Counted from the stretch's first letter, positions 33,370 to 42,526 are shown. The stretch: DNA of 46,434 nt from Desulfurococcales archaeon (GCA_027023255.1 JALVVU010000082.1:1-46434), one strand, 5' to 3'. Numbers and translations are program-made. The notes: generated by a model from the sequence alone, not told the origin.

Positions 33370-33520
33370 TAATCATCACAGCCCCTGTATATTTTGAAGC
33401 AAACAGCTTAAAAATATGAATACAATCCAAACAGTTAACGTTCACAATTAACTCAAAATCCATTGTAAAATGCTACATTATGAGAAAACGTTAGAAGAAT
33501 ATTCAACATGACATCTCGCA

Positions 33521-34567
33521 ATGCAAGATAATATTTACCTTAGAGAGAACTATAGCAGGGGACGCGGCTTGAGCAACGCGGGTTTAACCAGCAAGTTGCA
33601 TGATATCATATGCGTTGATATCAACAAGCGTGGAGTGATAGGTGAGCTCTGCGAAGCCACCATCAGCAAGTACGGTGATAACCCCCTTTTGCTGGTATGC
33701 GAGACTCTCGCAGACATCATACGGCACCACAGGGCTGACGTGATATTCATTTCATACGGTTTCGCCACACCCCCAAAATACGTGCAGGAAACGGACGGGG
33801 TTACTGGGGCAATATTCCTTGCTAGGGCTTTGAAGAGACTTGGTGTAACTACCGCCCTAATAATTGACAAACGGACAGACATAATCCGCGTAACTGAGGA
33901 GTCTTTAAGGGCAGTTGGTTTAAAACCTGTGTTTACGGAAGGATTTCCCCTTAACATGCGTAGTTTACATAATGCTTGGGTCCCCATACTTACTCTGAGG
34001 ACAGCGTACCCCCTAACTAGGGGCGACCTTACAGAAATATTCGGTAACCTACCACCTTCAGCAATAGTGTTCGTGGAGAAAGCTGGACACAATTACTTAG
34101 GAGTGTATCACTCCATGAAAGGGATCGACGTCTCACAACACCACTCACACATCGAGGAGATTATAAATATCACTAGAACTTACGACACTATCACAATATC
34201 CGTCGGTGATGGAGGAAATGAAGTTGGTATGGGTGTTATTGAAGATACCATTAGGAGGATAGTACCCTATGGCAACACCTGCAGGTGTCCCTGCGGAGGC
34301 GGTATAGCCGCAAGTTCCGTGGTTGATTACCTAGTAACGTCAGTGATTTCGAATGTAGGTGCCTACGCCATGGAGTTACTTCTACTTAAGTTGCTTGGTA
34401 AGTTAAATTACGCGCATACGATCGGTGATGAGATACTGTGTTTGAAGTCTGCAGTATCTAGCGGGGCTGTAGACGGCGTTACTGGCGCATCCAAGGTTAT
34501 GGTTGACGGGTTACCGCAAGGTGCTTATGAAGAGTTACTTTACAGAGTGCTTGATGTGGTGACCTAA
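33521..34567 (+). CDS. DUF4392 (D-glutamate cyclase-like) protein
   Basis: The 348-residue protein has the DUF4392 hallmarks: ETDGVTGAIFLARAL, FVEKAGHNYLGVYHSMKGIDVS and ISVGDGGNEVGMG. The domain is shared with the C-terminal part of the mitochondrial D-glutamate cyclase DGLUCY, so a 5-oxoproline/D-glutamate activity is possible but untested in archaea. A C-R-C-P-C-GGG cluster near residue 250 may bind a metal. The ATG at 33521 gives a 20-residue basic N-terminus before the conserved part. Its stop overlaps the convergent KaiC-like gene by 4 bases. Confidence 0.85.
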   Translation: MQDNIYLRENYSRGRGLSNAGLTSKLHDIICVDINKRGVIGELCEATISKYGDNPLLLVCETLADIIRHHRADVIFISYGFATPPKYVQETDGVTGAIFLARALKRLGVTTALIIDKRTDIIRVTEESLRAVGLKPVFTEGFPLNMRSLHNAWVPILTLRTAYPLTRGDLTEIFGNLPPSAIVFVEKAGHNYLGVYHSMKGIDVSQHHSHIEEIINITRTYDTITISVGDGGNEVGMGVIEDTIRRIVPYGNTCRCPCGGGIAASSVVDYLVTSVISNVGAYAMELLLLKLLGKLNYAHTIGDEILCLKSAVSSGAVDGVTGASKVMVDGLPQGAYEELLYRVLDVVT

Positions 34568-36000
34568 CTGTTCTTCATTCCTGATAAGTTTTGGATGAAC
34601 TCCTCCTCACGAGGTGCTATTGAGTTAAGTTCCTTCTCTAGCTCTTGGATCGCTGAAGGACTCGGCTTTCTGAAGGGATTCTTAATAACTCTCACAGAAT
34701 ATTCGCAACATGATTGTGGCGTTACCTTTATGACTACATCACTTACTTCCGCGAGGAGTCCTGCCTCCCTAATATCGTTCCCGTGGGTTCCAAATAGCCT
34801 AAAGGTTACCACTCCATTAGACCTATCTATCGATGCAAACACATAATTCATTTGGTTGAACAGTTCAATATCCTGCCACAGTACATCCCTCTCAACAGTC
34901 ACGTCCAACACCAATACAATGTCAGGATCATATTCCTCAGACACTACTAGAGTTCTACCCATAAGTTCCGTAACCGACATTGTGAATATGTCCTGAACAT
35001 ATATCTTCACATACTTACTGAAGTCCTCCTTAGAGCAGTCCTCACCAAGTGCTCTTAATGCTGAGTATATGTATGCGCCGATGAGCTCTGCTGAGGACGA
35101 ACTCGTTACTAACAGTAACTTTAGCTTATCTCTCACTGCTCTACGCGCGATTATCGTTGCAAACCTTAACGGAACACCTGATCCTGCAGGGTACGTCACT
35201 AGGATCTGCTCACCCCTAAATATAGGACCTATCACCCTACTCAAAGGATCACCATCAAGTATTACTGGCTTAAATCGAACCTTATGCTTGGGATTCCACG
35301 TATGCGGAGGCTTTACTACCTTTATCCCGGCCCCCTCAACAATGGCAAAGGGAAACTCGCTCACCCTTACACTCCTTCCCCTGAACTTCCTTATCTCAAG
35401 CCTTCGTGTGGGTTTCCCACGCTCACTAAGTAGCTTTGCCACTAACACCACGTCAGCCACAAATTCTATACCGCCCAAGTCAACGTGTTCCTCACCATAG
35501 GGTAAGTCACCTACTAATATCATGGTCTTACGGAGTTCTGAGACCACTTTATATATCCCAGCATGCAGAAAGGAGCGTCGGGATGGGTTGTCCTTAAGGT
35601 ACCAGAGTATCGGTGTTACACTGTCTATCACTATTAAATCTGGATCCTCTTCCGTAACCGTGCGGGTAAGTATATCAACGAACACATCACATGCCATCTC
35701 CCCTGAGAATGTGGGTAACTCAATAAACTTCAATAGCCCCTTACTCTCGAAGTCCTTAAGTCTCAAACCTAGGTTCTCCATGTACATGAAGTACTTCTCC
35801 TTTGTCTCGGATGTACTGAAGTAAACTACCTTGATGCCGAGTCTATCTATGTTACAGGATACTACCTTAGAGACAAGCGTCGTCTTACCTGCGCCAGGAT
35901 GACCCAAGAATACTATTAAAGTTCCCGGCTGTATCTCCCCTAACTCATCATCTAAACCAGGCGCACACCACCTCAATGTTTTACTCACACTAATACTCAT
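34564..36000 (-). CDS. KaiC/RecA-like tandem ATPase with degenerate second domain
   Basis: The protein has about 478 residues. The first RecA-like domain (about 1-230) has Walker A GHPGAGKTT, starting near residue 33, and Walker B DLIVIDSVTP, as in archaeal KaiC-like ATPases. The second (about 250-430) has the same order (FRGEQILVTYPAGSGVPLR, LLLVTSSSSAELIG, DIVLVLDVT). Its P-loop, however, is YPAGSGVPLR, without the lysine and threonine, so it probably does not hydrolyse ATP. A C-terminal helical tail follows. I use ATG 36000; GTG one codon before is equally possible. A TATA-like TTTTTAAAAT stretch lies near 36045. Confidence 0.8.
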   Translation of the reverse strand: MSISVSKTLRWCAPGLDDELGEIQPGTLIVFLGHPGAGKTTLVSKVVSCNIDRLGIKVVYFSTSETKEKYFMYMENLGLRLKDFESKGLLKFIELPTFSGEMACDVFVDILTRTVTEEDPDLIVIDSVTPILWYLKDNPSRRSFLHAGIYKVVSELRKTMILVGDLPYGEEHVDLGGIEFVADVVLVAKLLSERGKPTRRLEIRKFRGRSVRVSEFPFAIVEGAGIKVVKPPHTWNPKHKVRFKPVILDGDPLSRVIGPIFRGEQILVTYPAGSGVPLRFATIIARRAVRDKLKLLLVTSSSSAELIGAYIYSALRALGEDCSKEDFSKYVKIYVQDIFTMSVTELMGRTLVVSEEYDPDIVLVLDVTVERDVLWQDIELFNQMNYVFASIDRSNGVVTFRLFGTHGNDIREAGLLAEVSDVVIKVTPQSCCEYSVRVIKNPFRKPSPSAIQELEKELNSIAPREEEFIQNLSGMKNS

Positions 36001-36097
36001 CACCCGGTACGGGGACTCGTTTTACTGAGGTTAACCTATTTTAAAAATTTTAACCACATACTTTCCTTGATCCGGAATGGAAGCTTTATTAATTCTC

Positions 36098-36769
36098 TTA
36101 CCCGCCGAAGGCCCTATCACCAGCGTCACCCAGTCCCGGCACTATGTAGCCCTTGTCGTTTAATTTAGGATCTATCGATGCCGTATACATCACCACGTCT
36201 ATCCCTAACTCATCACATACTTCAGATAGTCTTTCTATAGCATGGGGAGTCGTTATGACTGATACTATAGCATACTTCTTCGCTTTTCCTCTCTCGACAA
36301 CCTTCCTCAGTATAGCCTCCATTGTTGAGCCTGTGGCAACCATCGGGTCGACTAGTATTACTGTGTCGTCGTTGCTTATGTTGGGTATTCTCGCATAGGA
36401 TATTTCGACGTCAAATCGACCATTGGGTGTCATGCCTTTTTCCTCAATCCTCCTGGCGGATATTATTCCTTGCCTTGCTTGCGGGAATATCTTAATGAGT
36501 CCCTCAACCATGGGCCACGCAGCACGAAGCACAGTTATTATCACTACCTTATCAACACCCTTTATCCTTAGTCCCTTCGCCTTAACCCCTAAAGGAGTCT
36601 CGACGTAAACTTCCTCAGTCTCAAAGTCCTTTATCATCTCTAACCCGAACGCCCTACCCATCCGAACAAGCGATTTCCTGAATTCTATTTGTTTCGTGTC
36701 TTTATTTCTCAGCACAGTGAGTATTGCTTGAATGTAGGGATGATCTAGGACCTTGACTTTCAAACCCAT
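36098..36769 (-). CDS. upp: Uracil phosphoribosyltransferase
   Basis: This salvage enzyme makes UMP from uracil and PRPP. The 223 residues show VITVLRAAWPMVEGL, the PRPP-binding motif DPMVATGSTMEAIL and, at the end, YIVPGLGDAGDRAFGG, which is a very typical Upp C-terminus. The start is ATG at 36769, one base after the stop of the upstream CBS gene, so the two are co-transcribed and probably coupled. The CBS domains might sense adenine nucleotides and tune pyrimidine salvage, but this is inferred from position only. Confidence 0.96.
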   Translation of the reverse strand: MGLKVKVLDHPYIQAILTVLRNKDTKQIEFRKSLVRMGRAFGLEMIKDFETEEVYVETPLGVKAKGLRIKGVDKVVIITVLRAAWPMVEGLIKIFPQARQGIISARRIEEKGMTPNGRFDVEISYARIPNISNDDTVILVDPMVATGSTMEAILRKVVERGKAKKYAIVSVITTPHAIERLSEVCDELGIDVVMYTASIDPKLNDKGYIVPGLGDAGDRAFGG

Positions 36770-36770
36770 G

Positions 36771-37154
36771 TCACCTTCCCAGGTGCTCTCCTCCGGAGGC
36801 TAAATATGTCATTACCTCTATAACGTCTCTTAATGAAACCATCCCTACCGGCACACCATCTCTCACTACGGGGAGGTGCCTTATCTTGGCTTCCCGCATT
36901 TTACGGACAGCATCTATAAGGGGCTTGTCCGGGTCTATTGTTATGGGGTTCTCCGTCATGATTGTGTAGACAGGTATTCCCTTACCTACTTTGTTCTTAG
37001 CTATGGCGTAAATCATGTCTCGCTCCGTCACTATTCCCTCGATCTTTCCCTCATCATTCACTATTACGACGCTACCTATTCTATTATCGAACATTAACTT
37101 AGCCACATCCTCTATGGGGAACTCCTTAGTTGACGTTACTACGGGCGTAGTCAT
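36771..37154 (-). CDS. CBS-domain pair protein
   Basis: The 127-residue protein is almost entirely two CBS motifs: FPIEDVAKLMFDNRIGSVVIVND...GIVTERDMI and IDPDKPLIDAVRKMREAKIRHLPVVRDGVPVGMVSLRDVI (in short pieces). Such tandem pairs bind adenosyl compounds such as AMP, ATP or SAM. The reading frame continues 16 codons upstream of the ATG. It encodes LVVRVKDI, which looks like the normal start of a CBS protein (VRVKDIMTTPVV), but that stretch has no ATG, GTG or TTG before a stop at 37203-37205. The N-terminus is therefore uncertain. It lies directly before upp. Confidence 0.9.
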   Translation of the reverse strand: MTTPVVTSTKEFPIEDVAKLMFDNRIGSVVIVNDEGKIEGIVTERDMIYAIAKNKVGKGIPVYTIMTENPITIDPDKPLIDAVRKMREAKIRHLPVVRDGVPVGMVSLRDVIEVMTYLASGGEHLGR

Positions 37155-37296
37155 GATGTCCTTTACCCTGACAACTAACTTACGGGCAGGTTTCTCGACC
37201 GTCTAAGGTCACCACGAAATGTTAGAGTAGGTGGAAATATTGCTTACCTTAAGTAGGCTTGATGTACAGCCAGTGATTAGTTTTTAAGGATGACTA

Positions 37297-37560
37297 TTAC
37301 ACTACCACTCTAGCAGGTATCCCGCGAACCTCGAAAAACTTCTTCACTGCTACTAAGTCGCTGTCCCCTAACTCCTTGGAGAGCCTCACCTTAATTACCA
37401 TCCCCTTGTTTAACGGGCCTGGCCCACCCTCATAGAAGAACGCTACCCTCCTCTCACGCGTTTCTAGTAACTCGCTTAATTGCTTGGTCAGTAGCTCAGC
37501 GGTAATGTGTGTGGCTATCTCCTCAATTGTTATTTCGTTTCTTCGAATAATGACTTTCAA
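37297..37560 (-). CDS. Unknown 87-residue protein
   Basis: I do not recognise a family. The protein has an N-terminal helix (EITIEEIATHITAELLTKQLSELLETR), a strand with FFYEGGPGPLNKGMVIKVRL and a C-terminal helix-strand (SDLVAVKKFFEVRGIPARVVV). It is small, soluble and without cysteines. Codon use and base content fit the neighbours. The ATG at 37560 stands 58 bases past the end of the molybdenum hydroxylase large subunit, both on the minus strand, so it lies downstream of that operon. Confidence 0.6.
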   Translation of the reverse strand: MKVIIRRNEITIEEIATHITAELLTKQLSELLETRERRVAFFYEGGPGPLNKGMVIKVRLSKELGDSDLVAVKKFFEVRGIPARVVV

Positions 37561-37618
37561 TCCTTCTCACATCCATCATTAACTATTCTTCAATTGTTTT
37601 AAGTTAAAAACATTGTGC

Positions 37619-40015
37619 TTAGAATAGTGTTTTACCTGCTTTCTTTAGGGCCATGTAGACTTTCTCCGGCGTTAGCGGTATGCTGTGGAACCTTAATCCG
37701 GTTGCGTGGCTGACGGCGTTCACTATTGCTGGTGCTATACCGTTTATGGATGGTTCGCCTAGGCCCTTAGCTCCGAATGGTCCTCTCCTGTATTTTGCCT
37801 CGACAAATATCGGTATTATCTCGTCAGGCACGTCATGTATCGTTGGTATGTAGTAGGTTGACAGGTTCGCGTTCATTACGTACGCGTCCTTGTTGTGTAC
37901 TACCTCCTCCATTAACGCATAGCCTAGGCCCTGTATAGCACCACCTTCTGCGTGGAGCTCGGCGCCAACTCTGTTTATCACCTTCCCTATGTCGTATGCC
38001 GTCACCATTCTGTCGACCTTAACGCCGCCAGTCTCTAGGTCAACCGTTACTTCAGCGATTATTGCTCCAAACGTGTAGGTTATGTATGGAGCTCCCTGAC
38101 CTGTCTCCTCATCCCACTCCGCTGGCGGGGCCCTGAAGTAACCGAACTCTTGGAGCGGTATTCCTAGCCAGAAGCTCTGCTCCACCACGTCACTCCACGA
38201 CACTTTCTTCTCCGGGTTCGACCTGCAGTATACATCGGGTGCCCTTATTTCTACGTCGTCTGGATCGCATCCGAGGAGTGTGGAAGCTACCTTGTTTAGT
38301 CTCTGCCTAAGTTTGTACGCTGCATTTACTACTGCTGCGCCGCCCATCACAGTGCTTCTTGACGCTACTGTTGGGCCTGAGTCAGGAGTTGCCGCGGTGT
38401 CTGGTTGCTCAACCCTGAAGTATGAAGGCGGTACGCCCAAGATTTCCGATGCTATTAGAACCATACCCCACTGCGATCCCTGACCCATGTCTATTAAGCC
38501 AACTCTAAACGTTATTGACCCGTCTCTGTTTATTATCAGGGTAGCTGAAGAATAGTCTGCCCCTTCCACACCTATGGAGTTACCGTGCCACAGTAACGCA
38601 ATACCTATTCCCTTTCTCAGGGTTCCTACTTGCTTACTGAATAGTTTCCTTTTCTCATGCCATCTGGAGGCCTCAACCGCCTTCAGTATAGCTTCCTCTA
38701 ACCCAACACCATGGTCCCTTGTGAGGAGCTGACCATGTACTGTCCTGTCACCTTCCCTGAGTATGTTCTTTAATCTCAGATCCACGGGATCCATACCCAA
38801 CTTCTCTGCTAGGGCATCCATCTGCGACTCTATCGCAAACGTCACTTGCGGACACCCGAAACCTCTGAAAGCACCCGCATAGACATTATTTGTGTATACT
38901 GAGAGCGTATCTACCCTAGCTGCCTCGACCCTGTAGGGTCCGGTCGCATGAACCGTTGCTCTCCACGCCACAAATGGACCCAGTGATGCATACGCTCCCG
39001 TATCAAATACTATATTAGCCTCCACTCCTAGTAACGTCCCGTCCCGCTTAGCCGCGTGCCTATACCATGCCTTCATTGGGTGACGCTTGCTGTGACCTAT
39101 CATTGACTCCTCCCTACTATGAATCACCACCGCTGGCCTCCCAGTCATTAGCGCTGCTAGGGCCGCCTTCGCACCTAACTCATTAGCTACGTCCTCCTTA
39201 CCACCGAAGCCTCCTCCAACTGCAGGTACTATTACCCTAACCTTGTTTTGGGTTACCCCTAGAACTTTAGCTACGGCCTTCCTAACATCGAAGGGGCATT
39301 GAGTGGTTGCTATTATAGTCACTCCTCCGTCAGCTTCGGGTAACGCTATGGCAGCTTCTGGCTCCATGTATGCATGTTCTTGGAAGGGCGTACTGTACTC
39401 TCCCTCAACAACCACATCGGCTTCATCGAATGCCTTTCTAACGTCTCCCTTCCTTATCTTGAAATGTGCAACTACATCACTACCTCTCTCCTCGTGAATT
39501 AGTGGGTGCTCTTTCTCCTTAAGAGTCCTTAGGTCAATCACTTGGAGTGGATCCGTTATTACGGGTAGTTTCTCGTAGTCTACCTTGATCAGCTCACCAG
39601 CTTCCTTAGCTACGTTAGGATCTTCCGCAACTATAAGGGCTACTATGTCGCCTATGTATCTTGCCTTATCACTGACGAGTAGCGGCTGGTCTGGTATTAC
39701 ATAACCCACATCATTGACTCCAGGTATGTCTTTAGCCGTTATTACGCGTAGGACTCCAGGATACCTCTGAGCCTCACTGATATCTATTGACTTTATCTTA
39801 GCGTGAGCATACTTGGTCCTGACGCTGTAGACGAATACGGCGTTTCTGTAGTACTTGGCGAAGTCCGCCGTGAATAACACCCTCCCCTTAATCTTCTCAA
39901 TAGCGTCCCAGCGCTGTATCCTCTTACCTACGTACAGGAACTCCTTATCCTTATACTTATCGAATATCTCCTCCACTATCCTCACATACTCAGGTAACTC
40001 GGACATGGGTCTCAC
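37619..40015 (-). CDS. Xanthine dehydrogenase-family molybdenum-binding subunit
   Basis: This is the catalytic large subunit of a molybdenum hydroxylase; it hydroxylates a purine, other N-heterocycle or aldehyde at the Mo-pterin site. The 798 residues match the family. Motifs seen are GGGFGGKED (Mo-cofactor contact), AFRGFGCPQ with R384, QGLGYALMEE and KGLGEPSING with the catalytic glutamate E754. The AFRGFG form is the xanthine dehydrogenase/purine type; the AYRCSFR loop of aerobic CO dehydrogenase is absent, so CO is unlikely as substrate. It is last in the minus-strand operon FAD, 2Fe-2S, Mo, overlapping the 2Fe-2S gene by 4 bases. Confidence 0.92.
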   Translation of the reverse strand: MRPMSELPEYVRIVEEIFDKYKDKEFLYVGKRIQRWDAIEKIKGRVLFTADFAKYYRNAVFVYSVRTKYAHAKIKSIDISEAQRYPGVLRVITAKDIPGVNDVGYVIPDQPLLVSDKARYIGDIVALIVAEDPNVAKEAGELIKVDYEKLPVITDPLQVIDLRTLKEKEHPLIHEERGSDVVAHFKIRKGDVRKAFDEADVVVEGEYSTPFQEHAYMEPEAAIALPEADGGVTIIATTQCPFDVRKAVAKVLGVTQNKVRVIVPAVGGGFGGKEDVANELGAKAALAALMTGRPAVVIHSREESMIGHSKRHPMKAWYRHAAKRDGTLLGVEANIVFDTGAYASLGPFVAWRATVHATGPYRVEAARVDTLSVYTNNVYAGAFRGFGCPQVTFAIESQMDALAEKLGMDPVDLRLKNILREGDRTVHGQLLTRDHGVGLEEAILKAVEASRWHEKRKLFSKQVGTLRKGIGIALLWHGNSIGVEGADYSSATLIINRDGSITFRVGLIDMGQGSQWGMVLIASEILGVPPSYFRVEQPDTAATPDSGPTVASRSTVMGGAAVVNAAYKLRQRLNKVASTLLGCDPDDVEIRAPDVYCRSNPEKKVSWSDVVEQSFWLGIPLQEFGYFRAPPAEWDEETGQGAPYITYTFGAIIAEVTVDLETGGVKVDRMVTAYDIGKVINRVGAELHAEGGAIQGLGYALMEEVVHNKDAYVMNANLSTYYIPTIHDVPDEIIPIFVEAKYRRGPFGAKGLGEPSINGIAPAIVNAVSHATGLRFHSIPLTPEKVYMALKKAGKTLF

Positions 40016-40554
40016 CCCCTCGCCCCCGATTCATCGAAGTATTCTTTGCCTTCACGAATGTATTGGGCGGCGAGCTTCACTGCCTTTATGAACCTCAGGT
40101 AACTCCCGCACCTGCATAGCTGACCGCTTAACGCGTCCTTGATTTCCTCGTCGGTTGGGTTGGGGTTCCTGTCCAGTAATGCCTTTATCGCCAGTATGAC
40201 TCCGGGGAAGCAGAAGCCACACTGCACCGCGTACGTGTCGAGTAACGCTTTCTGTATTGCGTGGAGCTTTCCTTCAGGCGCTAGCCCCTCAACCGTCAGT
40301 ACTTTACTACCATTGGCTCTCACAGCCAGCACAAGGCATGATGGGACTAGCTTACCGTCCATTAGGACTACACAAGCCCCGCATTCTCCACGTCCGCATC
40401 CTTCCTTGACGCCAGTAAATCCTAGCTTGTACCTCAGCACGTCAAGTAGGCGTTCGTAGGGCTTGACCTTCACCTTATAGTCCTTCCCGTTAACGTTTAG
40501 TGTTATCTCTATGTCTGGGTACTTATCCCATTCCTCACGCGGAATCACGCTCAC
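40012..40554 (-). CDS. Molybdenum hydroxylase small subunit, two 2Fe-2S clusters
   Basis: This electron-transfer subunit has the plant-type cluster motif GCGRGECGACVVL plus SC in the N-terminal domain. The second helical cluster motif (QCGFCFPG ... LCRCGSY) is near the C-terminus, giving eight cluster cysteines. I chose GTG at 40554 (180 residues) because GGTGG stands just before it. Upstream TTG and GTG codons to 40572 overlap the end of the FAD-subunit gene and are possible alternatives. The N-terminus (SVIPREEWDKYPDIE) is about 15 residues longer than in most CoxS-type proteins. Confidence 0.92.
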   Translation of the reverse strand: MSVIPREEWDKYPDIEITLNVNGKDYKVKVKPYERLLDVLRYKLGFTGVKEGCGRGECGACVVLMDGKLVPSCLVLAVRANGSKVLTVEGLAPEGKLHAIQKALLDTYAVQCGFCFPGVILAIKALLDRNPNPTDEEIKDALSGQLCRCGSYLRFIKAVKLAAQYIREGKEYFDESGARG

Positions 40555-40555
40555 G

Positions 40556-41446
40556 TTAACCACCACCCTCAATCCTTGATTTTATTTTGAGGAGTGCGCG
40601 TCTCAGAAGAACCTTTGATAGGTCAAGCCTGTACTCCGCTGATGCCCTGTAGTCTGTTATCCTCTTCATTTCCTTGGGTAGGACATTGTTTAGCGCCTGC
40701 TTGATTAGCTCGTCACTGAATTCCTTCCCCTTAAGGAACTCCTCAGTCGTCCACACCCTCTCCGGGTATGGGTTCCCCGTACTGTCGAACGCTATCCTCA
40801 CGTCCTCAATTATGTTGTCACGTAATTGCATGTAAGCCCCAACAAGGACGTAGCCCATCGCGTGTCCCCATCTTCTATCAAACTTTATGAAAGCTGTTGA
40901 AGAGTTATGTGGTGTTTCAGTGAAGCTTACCTCAGCTATGATTTCGTCATGATTCCTAACAGTTCGTCTCTTACCCTTGAAGAACTTCGCTATGTTCACT
41001 TCCCTCTCTCCATTCTTACTTAGTAGCTTCACCTTCCCGTTGAGCACTAGTAACATTAACGCTATGTCAGATAATGGATGGGCTGCACCCACGTTCCCCC
41101 CGACCGTAGCTATGTTCCTTATGAATGGTGTGCTGAACTTCTTGCAAACGTCAGCTAGGCCTGCGTACCTCACGTCCTTGATTAGGTCTGACTCGCAGAG
41201 CTCGGAAACAGTTGTTAGGGCCCCTATCCTGACGGTGCCATCCTCTCGTTTAATATAGGCTAGTTCCTTTCTTAGTGGCCATAGGTCGAGGACGGTGTCC
41301 GCCTTGACTATCCCGTTCCTTATCAGTACTAGGAGGTCTGAGCCACCACCCATCGGTATTAAGTCCTTTCTTTGGGAGAGTGCGTTCAGAGCATCACTAA
41401 CGTCTTTTGGTATGTAAACGTTGAACCGCGGTATACATATCACCAT
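40556..41446 (-). CDS. Molybdenum hydroxylase FAD-binding medium subunit
   Basis: The 296-residue subunit carries FAD and passes electrons from the iron-sulfur clusters to the acceptor. FAD motifs are PMGGGSDLLVLIRNG at about 30-45 and ATVGGNVGAAHPLSDI at about 115-130. A C-terminal CO_deh_flav-type domain has KFDRRWGHAMGYVLVG and the pattern DYRASAEYRLDLSKVLLRRAL. The ATG at 41446 stands about 15 bases after a TATA-like element, which implies a leaderless transcript. It is the first gene of the operon; its end overlaps or abuts the 2Fe-2S subunit gene. Confidence 0.93.
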   Translation of the reverse strand: MVICIPRFNVYIPKDVSDALNALSQRKDLIPMGGGSDLLVLIRNGIVKADTVLDLWPLRKELAYIKREDGTVRIGALTTVSELCESDLIKDVRYAGLADVCKKFSTPFIRNIATVGGNVGAAHPLSDIALMLLVLNGKVKLLSKNGEREVNIAKFFKGKRRTVRNHDEIIAEVSFTETPHNSSTAFIKFDRRWGHAMGYVLVGAYMQLRDNIIEDVRIAFDSTGNPYPERVWTTEEFLKGKEFSDELIKQALNNVLPKEMKRITDYRASAEYRLDLSKVLLRRALLKIKSRIEGGG

Positions 41447-41460
41447 CTAAAGTTTAGCCT

Positions 41461-41473
41461 GTTATAATAAAAA
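41461..41473 (-). promoter_or_regulatory. TATA box for the molybdenum hydroxylase operon
   Basis: On the minus strand TTTTTATTATAAC lies 15-27 bases upstream of the ATG at 41446. The 130-base gap is AT-rich, with a second TATA-like AATTATAAATC near 41488-41500. Confidence 0.45.
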
Positions 41474-41576
41474 TATTACCGTGATTGACTGATTTATAAT
41501 TAATTGTTTTAATAATGTTAATGAGGAGACATTAACTTATTTCGTGGTCGTAAATCCTTTCCATTAACTAGGTTAA

Positions 41577-42446
41577 CTATTTGCCTTGCTTCAAATTCTC
41601 CAGCACGGTCCTCACTATGGAGAGCCTGCCTGGAGCTTCATGACCTCTGAACTTAGCTATGATTTCAGCGACTATGGAGACACTTATCTCCTCGGGGGTT
41701 TCCGCTCCTATGTCTATTCCTGTAGGGGCGGAAAGCTTCTTCAGTATCTTCTCCTCGGGTACGCCCTCAGCAATGAGTTTCTTAATGAACTCAGTAACCT
41801 TCCTCCTACTTCCAAGTAGCCCTACGTATCCGACGTTGGAGTTTATCAATTCCTTCAGTACCGTGTAGTCAGCGTTGATCTCGCCATACGTTATGACCGC
41901 GTAATCATGCTCGGTTAAGTGCTTGCTGAGTTCGCCCCCAATATGCTTGGGGTTGCCGACGATTACATGTGACGCCATTTTCCTAAGGTCCTCGCTTATC
42001 ACTTCTTCGTTAGTGTCCGCTATGATCACATCGAATCCTGTGAACTTTGCTATCCTTGCTAAAGGGCCTCCAACTCTCCCAACACCGAACACAGCTACCT
42101 TGGGAACAGGCTTTAACACGTCGATGAACACCTCCACCATGCCACCGCATATTAGGCCGGTATTAATGGCTCCCTCCACCTCCTTCCCCGTGAACGAATA
42201 CTTCAGTGTCTTGGGTTTCCCCTCCTTTATTGCCTTCACAGCTTCACCAACTACGTGTTGCTCGAAGAACCCTCCGCCAAGTGTTCCGTAGACCTCACCT
42301 TCCTGCGTGACTATGATCTTCGCTCCAACATCTCTTGGTCCTGAACCCTCCTTCCTTATTATTGTTGCTATGGCTATGGGCTTGCCTGAATTCAGTAGCT
42401 CGTCTGCTTTCTTGATTAATTCATTATCGGGTAAGCTCCTCCCCAT
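41577..42446 (-). CDS. XdhC/CoxI family Mo-cofactor maturation protein
   Basis: XdhC-type proteins bind the molybdenum cofactor, help insert its sulfido ligand and deliver it to xanthine dehydrogenase-type enzymes. The 289 residues start with the XdhC_CoxI domain (AIATIIRKEGSGPRDVGAKIIV, GTLGGGFFEQHVV). After a linker comes the Rossmann domain (VAVFGVGRVGGPLARIAKF, NSNVGYVGLLGSRRKVTEF, IGAETPEEISVSIVAEIIA). It lies upstream of the hydroxylase operon on the same strand and diverges from a MocA-like gene, which supports its role in maturing that enzyme. Confidence 0.9.
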   Translation of the reverse strand: MGRSLPDNELIKKADELLNSGKPIAIATIIRKEGSGPRDVGAKIIVTQEGEVYGTLGGGFFEQHVVGEAVKAIKEGKPKTLKYSFTGKEVEGAINTGLICGGMVEVFIDVLKPVPKVAVFGVGRVGGPLARIAKFTGFDVIIADTNEEVISEDLRKMASHVIVGNPKHIGGELSKHLTEHDYAVITYGEINADYTVLKELINSNVGYVGLLGSRRKVTEFIKKLIAEGVPEEKILKKLSAPTGIDIGAETPEEISVSIVAEIIAKFRGHEAPGRLSIVRTVLENLKQGK

Positions 42447-42526
42447 TACTAGCTCCCACTAATTTACCGTTATAACACCCTAATATTTAGTAGAGTGCGT
42501 ACCTATGGTGATTGGGATAAACAAAA

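Noticed and set aside
33310-33386. Minus-strand GTGATGA followed about 50 bases later by CTGA, a possible C/D box sRNA
   Set aside because: It lies mostly within the 5' end of the 32386-33369 coding region and lacks C' and D' boxes at proper spacing.
33550-34092. Minus-strand 180-codon open frame opposite the DUF4392 gene
   Set aside because: The plus-strand frame has strong family motifs; the antisense frame has none.
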